A stretch of DNA of 46,256 nucleotides, taken from the NCBI RefSeq assembly GCF_001712795.1, contig NZ_KV757714.1:1-46256 (forward strand), written 5' to 3'. Source of the DNA: Nostoc sp. KVJ20. Its GTDB lineage: Bacteria > Cyanobacteriota > Cyanobacteriia > Cyanobacteriales > Nostocaceae. Position numbers and translations under genes: made by a program. Below, piece by piece: positions 40,533-46,256 of the stretch. The notes under the pieces are model-generated. The model was not told where the DNA came from. It saw nothing but the letters and a program-made list of their open reading frames with translations, and searched no databases. Position 1 is the stretch's first letter; each line of letters opens with the position of its first letter.

Positions 40533-41516
40533 TTAAAGTGTGACTTGCTGTTCTTGCATTGATAGAGGTTGCGAACCTTTCCATAGTCTTTGCAGTGCTA
40601 TTAGCAAATCTTTCAGCAAAAGATATTCTGTTCCTTTTAACTGCTGATGTAGACTTATATGACAACACAGCCGTTCATTCAAACTCAGGGGACTAAGCCA
40701 AATGGAAAGTATATACTCCCAGATTATTCTCCAATGTGGTAATAAAATTTGTCCTTTCTTTGCTGAATCAAACCACACTGAATATGCATAATAATCAGGC
40801 ATTGTACTCAATAATGATTTGTCATTTTTGTCAGCAAACAGCAAGTAATTAGGAAAGAACATACTCATTGATTGTTGTGGATGGCTTCTGGGAAAAAACA
40901 GGTATTCAGGGATTTCATAAAACCGACCAAGAAGACCAAGCCTTAACAAGAGAATTCCATCTGCATTACCATAACCACCCATCTGTGGTATCATTCTCAG
41001 GGCACTGGCGCGAATTACTCCATAGCATTGATAACATAAATGTTTGATCAGCAATTCGTGAAAACGCTCGTGTGGTTTTAGTGCATCTGCCTTGAGTTTG
41101 ATATTGTAATTTTGGAGATAATTCCCCTGTTCATCAATGAAATATGCCTGGGAGTGACACAAGATTATGCTAGGATCTTGGTCAAGCACCTCAACACACT
41201 TCTTGATAAAATCTGGAGAATGTAGATCATCATAGGCTGCCCATTTAAAATACTCACCCGAAGACAATTGAAAGACGCGATTAAAGTTACGAGCGCAACC
41301 TATATTCTTGTCATTACGGTAGTAACAGATGCGTTTGTCTTGTTCGGCGTAAGCTCTACAAATTTCCTCAGTTTTATCTGTAGATGCATTATCTGAAATA
41401 ATTAATTCAAAATCTTCAAAGGTCTGATCCAAGAGTGAATCTATGGCTGCTTTGATAAATTTTTCACCATTGTATACAGGTAATCCGATGCTTAATCGTG
41501 GCTGATTACTACTCAT
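40533..41516 (-). CDS. GT2 glycosyltransferase
   Basis: A 327-residue GT2 enzyme of GT-A fold: LSIGLPVYNGEKFIKAAIDS at the N-terminus, LIISDNASTDKTEEICRAYA (UDP-binding loop) and the metal-binding FKWAAYDDLHSPDFI. A C-terminal part of about 120 residues (YLFFPRSHPQQSMSMFFPN, then LPHWRIIWEYI) has no membrane segment but is hydrophobic and may bind the membrane. The ATG at 41516 (MSSNQPRLS) is chosen over a TTG three codons earlier. It is flanked by hgdA upstream (207 bases) and the DUF2141 gene downstream (78 bases) on the same strand. Sugar and acceptor unknown; a role in surface or heterocyst glycolipid is inferred from context. Confidence 0.82.
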   Translation of the reverse strand: MSSNQPRLSIGLPVYNGEKFIKAAIDSLLDQTFEDFELIISDNASTDKTEEICRAYAEQDKRICYYRNDKNIGCARNFNRVFQLSSGEYFKWAAYDDLHSPDFIKKCVEVLDQDPSIILCHSQAYFIDEQGNYLQNYNIKLKADALKPHERFHELLIKHLCYQCYGVIRASALRMIPQMGGYGNADGILLLRLGLLGRFYEIPEYLFFPRSHPQQSMSMFFPNYLLFADKNDKSLLSTMPDYYAYSVWFDSAKKGQILLPHWRIIWEYILSIWLSPLSLNERLCCHISLHQQLKGTEYLLLKDLLIALQRLWKGSQPLSMQEQQVTL

Positions 41517-41581
41517 AGAAAACAAGTATTCGGAAAATCTGTGGATTATTTTATGCTTAATTGCAGATAATTGTTAGGCAG

Positions 41582-41710
41582 ATGCAACGGAAGAATTCAG
41601 AATTCAGAATACTTTGATAGCAAGCTTAATAATTTCAATAAAATCAAGCGTACTCTAGCTTCGTTATTTTGTAATCATTCTGAATTCTGACTCCTGGCTC
41701 CTGAATTCTC
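41582..41710. repeat. inverted ATTCAGAATTC repeats
   Basis: GAATTCAGAATTCAGAATAC (from 41592) and ATTCTGAATTCTGACTCCTG (from 41676) are inverted relatives in the hgdA-GT2 spacer; the same TCAGAATT words occur near 17530 and 20750. Confidence 0.55.
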
Positions 41711-41723
41711 AAAAATCTGAGGA

Positions 41724-42728
41724 TTATTTCATCAAGCTTTGAATATCTGTTTTTTGCAGCCATTCATGTGTTCGCTGCATTCCTTCTTCGAGGTCAATTG
41801 CTGGTTTATAATTTAACAGGTTTTGTGCTTTGACAATAGAACAAGCGTAGGGACGAGTCATAAAATCTATAGACTCTGGTAAGATATCAACTTTTTTCCG
41901 AAAAAGTTTTTGTCCTTGAACGCGTAACTTTAGAAACAACTTGATTTCGTCTTTCGATAATGAAAGAGGTGCTTGTAAATCTTCCATTGCTGCTAAACGC
42001 ATAAAATACTCTTTCCACGAAGTTTCTTGTCCGTCGGTGATATTAAATATTTCACCGTAGGTTTCTTTTTCTATCGCCAGAAAGATGCCATTAATCAGAT
42101 TATCTATATATACGTGATTGATAACTCCTTTAGCATCATTGGCACAGGCAAATAACTTTTGGCGCATCATCAGAATTGGTCTGACTATCCAGGGAATACT
42201 TCCTGGGCCGTAAACATCGCCGGCTCGAATAACAATGATACCCAAATCTGAGGGATTATTCAGTTCTAAGACTGCTGTTTCAGCTTCTATTTTCGTTTGA
42301 CAGTAAGGATTATTTTCGCCAGAAAGTGGCCCGGATTCTGTAACACCATCAGGATAGTTGAAACCGTAAACCATCACACTGGATAGATGCACAAATGTTT
42401 TGACCCCAGCCTGTTTAGCGGCTTTAGCCATGTTGACAGTACCACCAACATTGACTTCACGAAAATGCTTAATTGCACCAGCTTCTTCGGCAATTTGCTC
42501 TGTATGTAAAACTATATCTACTCCCTGACAAGCCTTTTGAGCAATAGTAGAATCGGTAATACTACCAATAATTACCTCTACACCTAAATTCTGTAATTGT
42601 TTGTTCTGTTCTGTAGAACTTTGTAGTCCCCGAACCTTCATTCCCTGGGCTATGGCTAACTCGGCTGTACGCAAACCGACAAATTCATTAATTCCAGTAA
42701 TTAGGAGGGTTTTGTTGTTGAGGTTCAT
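41724..42728 (-). CDS. hgdA: NAD-dependent epimerase, HgdA-like
   Basis: A 334-residue extended short-chain dehydrogenase of the UDP-galactose 4-epimerase type. It has the Rossmann start LLITGINEFVGLR, the SSVMVYG serine region (Ser116/117) and the catalytic Tyr142-x-x-x-Lys146 in NPYCQTKIEAE. Also typical are RAGDVYGPG and YIDNLINGIFLAIEKETYGE. HgdA of Anabaena (All5345) is a UDP-galactose 4-epimerase needed for normal heterocyst glycolipid composition. It lies after hgdC in the same order. One oddity: in the GxxGxxG dinucleotide loop (residues 12-18) the middle Gly is Glu15. This may weaken NAD binding or mark a subfamily. The ATG at 42728 fits. Confidence 0.8.
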   Translation of the reverse strand: MNLNNKTLLITGINEFVGLRTAELAIAQGMKVRGLQSSTEQNKQLQNLGVEVIIGSITDSTIAQKACQGVDIVLHTEQIAEEAGAIKHFREVNVGGTVNMAKAAKQAGVKTFVHLSSVMVYGFNYPDGVTESGPLSGENNPYCQTKIEAETAVLELNNPSDLGIIVIRAGDVYGPGSIPWIVRPILMMRQKLFACANDAKGVINHVYIDNLINGIFLAIEKETYGEIFNITDGQETSWKEYFMRLAAMEDLQAPLSLSKDEIKLFLKLRVQGQKLFRKKVDILPESIDFMTRPYACSIVKAQNLLNYKPAIDLEEGMQRTHEWLQKTDIQSLMK

Positions 42729-42792
42729 ATAGTAAAGGTTATACCAATTTTGGATTTTTGATTAAAAGAAAAGTGCTAGTTTTGATAGTTTG

Positions 42793-42839
42793 TAGTAAGG
42801 ACTTTAGTGCTTATAAAACAAGGACTAAAATCCTTACTA
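42793..42839. repeat. 47-bp element with 16-bp inverted ends
   Basis: TAGTAAGGACTTTAGT and ACTAAAATCCTTACTA are inverted with one mismatch, in the hgdC-hgdA spacer. It is related to the palindromes at 12599-12634. Confidence 0.65.
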
Positions 42840-42871
42840 TGAACTTGCTTATCTTTAACAAGTTGTTTTGG

Positions 42872-44050
42872 TTAGAAAATATCTCCCGGATCTGCGGAGC
42901 GGAGTTTGTTGATCGCAAGCGCTCCTGATGTTATGCACATTAAAACTGTGGAAGTTAAGACAATCACTGCATTATTAGTGGTCATCATTATTGGTAGTTT
43001 AGTTGCTTCTGCCGCAAAGCTATATAACAAAACAGAAGTAATAAATCCTGGGATATAACCTAAGATTGCTAAAATCAAAGCTTGTTGAAATACCACATTT
43101 AATAAGTAGCTATTGGCATAACCAATGGCTTTTAAAGTGGCGTATGCAACGAACTGTGTAGCAATATTGCTGTAAAGAATTTGATAAACAATAACCACCC
43201 CAACAACCGCAGCCATTGTCAACATCAAGTTAAGAATAAAACCAATGGGTGTTCTGACAGCCCAGTATTGTTTCTCAAAATCAATGAAGCCTTGGCGGGT
43301 AAAAACTTGGACATCATTAGGCAAACTTGCTTGCAAATTTTTTAGTACTTTTTCGGCATTAGCACCAGGTTTGAGGGAAATCAAACCGACATCAATCATA
43401 TCTGCTGGACGAGTATTGGGATTTATCCTCAAAAAAGTTGAGTCACTAACAAGCAAATTTCCATCTACCCCAAAGGAAGGGCCTAATGTGAATAAACCAC
43501 CAATTCTTACTCTATAGCCAATTAATGAACTGTAGGGAAATATTTCAATTGTCTGTGCAGTTTCTCCCGCATTAAATTTTTCAGCTATTGGGCCAAACTC
43601 TGGGCGAGAACCTCGGTCAAAAAGCACGACATCGGGAATTTTGAGTTTATCTAAATTTTTCTCCACTTCTGGGAGATTCATCACCGGTCTACCTGGATCG
43701 AAACCAATAACATATATTGAATATTTCTCACTAGTAGCCGGATTTTTCAGTTTGGCAAATTGCAAATACATGGGGCTAACTGAATCAACGCCATCAAACC
43801 CCAAAGATTGGTATAAACGAGTCCGCGAAAAACTTTGATTTGAGGTCAAAGATTTATATTGCGAACTAACTAAAAATAAATCTCCTTTGAGATTTTGATG
43901 TACAGCAGTTGCACTGGAATAGAGGGCATCTTGGAAACCAAGTTGCACAAACATTAGCAGCACAATAAAACCAATTCCGGCTACAGCTACTAGTAAACGA
44001 ACTTTTTGCTGGGCTAGCTGTAGCCATCCTAAAGGAATTTTAAAATTCAT
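42872..44050 (-). CDS. hgdC: DevC-like ABC transporter permease HgdC
   Basis: A 392-residue membrane permease of the DevC/FtsX (MacB-like) family. It starts MNFKIPLGWLQLAQQKVRLL, the typical DevC opening with one membrane segment, followed by a large periplasmic domain (about residues 40-250) and three membrane segments (about 255-285, 305-335, 345-370). HgdC of Anabaena works with HgdB and is needed for the proper glycolipid layer of heterocysts. An upstream ATG at 44071 would add MTNENKS, but those codons are heptamer-array sequence, so 44050 is preferred. No ATPase gene follows; in devBCA a devA would be next. Firm family call. Confidence 0.85.
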   Translation of the reverse strand: MNFKIPLGWLQLAQQKVRLLVAVAGIGFIVLLMFVQLGFQDALYSSATAVHQNLKGDLFLVSSQYKSLTSNQSFSRTRLYQSLGFDGVDSVSPMYLQFAKLKNPATSEKYSIYVIGFDPGRPVMNLPEVEKNLDKLKIPDVVLFDRGSRPEFGPIAEKFNAGETAQTIEIFPYSSLIGYRVRIGGLFTLGPSFGVDGNLLVSDSTFLRINPNTRPADMIDVGLISLKPGANAEKVLKNLQASLPNDVQVFTRQGFIDFEKQYWAVRTPIGFILNLMLTMAAVVGVVIVYQILYSNIATQFVAYATLKAIGYANSYLLNVVFQQALILAILGYIPGFITSVLLYSFAAEATKLPIMMTTNNAVIVLTSTVLMCITSGALAINKLRSADPGDIF

Positions 44051-44066
44051 GGATTTATTTTCATTT

Positions 44067-44101
44067 GTCATTTGTCATTTGTCATTTGTCATTTGTCATT
44101 G
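44067..44101. repeat. heptamer tandem repeat (CATTTGT)
   Basis: Five CATTTGT units fill most of the 73-base gap between hgdB and the preferred hgdC start. The array itself reads ATGACAA on the minus strand and so creates false ATG starts. Confidence 0.8.
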
Positions 44102-44123
44102 GTGAATGACATCTGCCAATTGA

Positions 44124-45332
44124 CTAAATCTGAATGGCGACATCCACTTGTAAGTTAGTTAAACGAGCAACTTTTTCACTATCTGCGGGATTATCGATGG
44201 AAATTTTAACTTCAACTATTCGGCGGTCTGTGTCTGAACCAGGGTTTATGCTGAAGATGTTTTGCTTGTCAACTTGCCAACCAATTTCTTTGACAGTTCC
44301 TTTTAATGTTCCATTAAATGCAGTGCTGTTAATGGTGGCTTTTTGTCCTACACGCACTTTTTGAACATCGGTTTGATACACCTCTGCAATCACATACATT
44401 TGAGATGTTTTACCGATTTCAGCAAATCCTTTGTTGGTGTTGATTACTTCTCCACTTTTGGCGTGAATTTTCAAAATTTTGCCATTTATGGGAGATTTTA
44501 TATAACTTAAATCCAAGTCGGCTTTTGCTTGTTGAACAGATGTTGTTGCACTGTTGACTTCGGTTTGTGCGACTTGAACATCTACACTACGCACTTCGCT
44601 AATACTGGTGAGTTGTGCTTGTGCTTGCTTAACTTGTTCTTGGTATGTGTCTTGAGTTCGCTTGAGGGTGGCTTGAGCTTCTGCTAGCTGCTGTTGGGTA
44701 GTTTTTAGTTGCAAAGCTTTGCTATCTGCTACAGAAGCCGCGATCGCACCTTGTTTATATAATTGCTGATAGCGGTTATTCTCGGCTTGAGCGTTGTCTA
44801 CTTCCGCCTGGATGCGGGCAATTGTCGCCTCTTGAGTTGCAACATCCCCTTTATATTGTGGCTCTAACCGGGCAATTACAGCCTTTTGAGCATCAATATC
44901 TCCAGTTTTACCTCCAGATTTCACCTGCGCTAGTTTAGCTTTGGCAACTTGCAGTTGGTCTAAAGCCTGTTGCAATGCAGTTCTAGAACGACCATAATTT
45001 TCGAGATAGGCCAGTGTTTGCCCAGCTTTAACCGCATCTCCTTCTTTCACCAACAGTCTGTCTACTCGCACCCCATTATTGGAAGCAGGAGCAGTCAAAG
45101 AAGTAACTTCACCTTCTGGTTCCAAACGTCCCAAGGCTGTCACAGCAACTTTTGCAGGTGTGGCAGCTTTTGGTGAATTTGCTGGTGGTGTCTCAACTTT
45201 TGGTTTAGACCAAAACGGTACCAAACTATAAAAAGCGATTAATCCAGCCGCTAAAGTTAGAGAAGCTGCTAAAATTACTTGCGATCGGGCTACGGGTTTT
45301 GTGAATAATCGGCTTTCTTTATTTACTGCCAT
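44124..45332 (-). CDS. hgdB: DevB-like membrane fusion protein HgdB
   Basis: A 402-residue periplasmic adaptor of the HlyD/DevB family. One N-terminal membrane segment (about residues 20-40) is followed by a lipoyl half (ALGRLEPEGEVTSLTAPA, then VDRLLVKEGDAVKAGQTLAY), a long coiled-coil hairpin (about 115-265, rich in Gln, Ala and Lys) and the second lipoyl half (LDLSYIKSPINGKILKIHAK). Beta-barrel and membrane-proximal parts end the protein. It would bridge the permease and an outer-membrane TolC-type tunnel to export glycolipid or another amphiphile. First gene of the cluster, transcribed leftwards from a 900-base upstream region with an NtcA-like site. The ATG at 45332 is clear. Confidence 0.86.
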   Translation of the reverse strand: MAVNKESRLFTKPVARSQVILAASLTLAAGLIAFYSLVPFWSKPKVETPPANSPKAATPAKVAVTALGRLEPEGEVTSLTAPASNNGVRVDRLLVKEGDAVKAGQTLAYLENYGRSRTALQQALDQLQVAKAKLAQVKSGGKTGDIDAQKAVIARLEPQYKGDVATQEATIARIQAEVDNAQAENNRYQQLYKQGAIAASVADSKALQLKTTQQQLAEAQATLKRTQDTYQEQVKQAQAQLTSISEVRSVDVQVAQTEVNSATTSVQQAKADLDLSYIKSPINGKILKIHAKSGEVINTNKGFAEIGKTSQMYVIAEVYQTDVQKVRVGQKATINSTAFNGTLKGTVKEIGWQVDKQNIFSINPGSDTDRRIVEVKISIDNPADSEKVARLTNLQVDVAIQI

Positions 45333-45556
45333 ATTTTCATTCCAATTCTGCTTTTTTAGGAGATAGCCTGGTTATATTTAGTCGATTAGATATAGACTCA
45401 TCCGCAAATTACCAAGAGGATTTTGCCTCTAGGGTTTCTACCTTAATAATGTGGATGAATCTAAATTGGTTTTATATGAATTGTTCTACGCTTCTACCGC
45501 CCAAAGTTACTATTGTGGCGTGAAAATTAATGGAGTGTTACTTCAAAGCTTCCTAA

Positions 45557-45598
45557 GTTATATCCTAATTTGACATCTAATCCAGTAGCGTAAAATAC
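45557..45598 (-). promoter_or_regulatory. NtcA-type class II promoter upstream of hgdB
   Basis: On the minus strand GTATTTTACGCTAC (45585-45598) fits the NtcA consensus GTA-N8-TAC. Exactly 22 bases later comes TATAAC (45557-45562), a good -10 hexamer, which is the spacing of NtcA-activated class II promoters. The start would be near 45550, giving a leader of about 218 bases before the hgdB ATG. Confidence 0.55.
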
Positions 45599-46160
45599 AA
45601 TAGCGCTAACCAGAAAACTTAACTCTCAAGAACAACGAAGCGCTAATAAAAATGAACTAAAAATTGGATAAACTTGTCATTAAGTATGGCGTAAAATTTG
45701 ATTTTTGTCAACCAAAAAGCTTTGCATAAATCCTGATTCTCTCACTAAATTATTTCATCCCAGTAAGATGAGATGCTGCAAAAGTTACTTGTCACTAATC
45801 TCTTGTTTAGCAATTGAATACCAACAGATAGTTAGTTATTAAGCAGATTTGATATTACTAACAGATTATTATTAGCAAGGTTGTGTACTATAAGACATTA
45901 TTATTGCTTTCGATTCTACTAATTCAATGTATGAAGTGATACCTTTGGTGAGTTAACGGACGTTAAAAGGGCGGTTAGAAACCGCGTCTACACGAGACTT
46001 TACCCACCTCCGTGGGTTTAAAACACCCAATTTTTCTTAGTCCGCGGAGGCGAATTACTCTGCTGTTTCGCTGTGAATTTAGGCACTTTTCGATCCCCTC
46101 TAACGCCCCTTAAAAAGCTACGGTGTATACACAAGTCTAAAATAGCTGAAAAACCCAAGG

Positions 46161-46250
46161 TTTTACCCCACCCTAACCTTCCCCGATGCATTGGGGAGGG
46201 AACTAGATTTTCTATTTCCTTGGCAAGGGGGGATTAAGGGCTTTCAAGGG
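46161..46250. repeat. truncated repeat related to the MITE core
   Basis: TTTTACCCCACCCTAACCTT, GAGGGAACTAGATTTTCTAT and AAGGGGGGATTAAGGG resemble the interior of the MITE at 1809-2026 (TTTTACCCCACCCTAGCCCT, GAGGGAACTGGATTTTATTG, AAGGGGGGACTAAGGG). The window ends inside or just after it. Confidence 0.65.
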
Positions 46251-46256
46251 TAGGGG

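Larger units (their letters stand above)
45333..46256. promoter_or_regulatory. 924-base upstream region of the hgd cluster
   Basis: No gene is supported here. From left to right it holds the hgdB leader, an NtcA-type promoter (separate entry), an AT-rich stretch (45660-45920), a CGGACGTTAAAAGGGCGGTT repeat and palindromic GGAGGCG/CACCTCCGTGGG words near 46005-46050. A repeat related to the MITE core of 1809-2026 ends the window (46161-46250). Confidence 0.55.

Noticed and set aside
41724..42728. DevA-type ATPase expected after hgdC
   Set aside because: The protein here has a Rossmann start and YxxxK but no Walker A or B motif, so it is an epimerase, not the missing ATPase.
1..46256. tRNA, rRNA, phage or complete insertion sequence
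   Set aside because: None was recognised by eye: no tRNA-like cloverleaf with a TTCRANNC loop in the spacers and no transposase or integrase among the reading frames. A tRNAscan run would settle the first point.

Overview
The window looks like chromosome from a filamentous, heterocyst-forming cyanobacterium (Nostoc/Anabaena group). Three things point there. The HIP1 octamer GCGATCGC occurs repeatedly inside and between genes. Intergenic spaces are full of heptanucleotide tandem repeats (GGGGATT, CCTGCCT, TTTTGGA, ATTTGTC types) and small palindromic elements of the kind known from Nostocales. The right end carries a run of genes whose order matches, from memory, the heterocyst-glycolipid flank of Anabaena sp. 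PCC 7120 (hgdB-hgdC-hgdA, then glycosyltransferases ending in an HglT-like protein). No tRNA, rRNA, CRISPR array, phage or full insertion sequence was seen.

Layout. 1-7 kb: a GT39-type membrane glycosyltransferase, a 218-bp MITE, a methyltransferase, an orphan modA, a small double-glycine leader peptide, prxQ and sipA. 6.2-9.1 kb: a Spy/LTXXQ periplasmic protein divergent from a sensor kinase and NarL-type regulator pair. 9.2-15.4 kb: a FUSC transporter, a Uma2 protein, and a membrane-anchored patatin-like lipase bracketed by two inverted MITE copies. 15.4-22.1 kb: ligA, two methyltransferases, a glycerophosphodiester phosphodiesterase with two repeat elements inserted in its reading frame, and a haem-oxygenase-like iron enzyme. 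22.3-25.5 kb: ftsI preceded by a protein with FtsL topology, then a candidate small RNA and a 57-residue lipoprotein. 26-33.7 kb: glgB, an MscS channel, two more Uma2 proteins and a methyltransferase-HIT fusion. 34-36.7 kb: serA and prmA. 36.8-45.3 kb: the minus-strand heterocyst-glycolipid cluster. 45.3-46.3 kb: its long upstream region, with an NtcA-type site.

How the genes work together. The clearest functional unit is the last one. An HgdB membrane-fusion protein and HgdC permease (with no ATPase gene beside them), an HgdA epimerase, two GT2 glycosyltransferases, a DUF2141 secreted protein and a GT4 glycosyltransferase fit the making and export of envelope glycolipid. A GTA-N8-TAC box lies 22 bp from a TATAAC hexamer upstream of hgdB, which fits control by NtcA. 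A second unit is the Spy-kinase-regulator group, probably an envelope-stress circuit. A third is the ftsL-like/ftsI division pair. The rest is mostly monocistronic housekeeping.

Most worth a second look: the leader peptide at 4597, the candidate sRNA with an exposed anti-Shine-Dalgarno segment at about 25304-25414, the HIT domain with Ser in place of the catalytic His, the in-frame repeats in the phosphodiesterase, and the MITE pair around the lipase.
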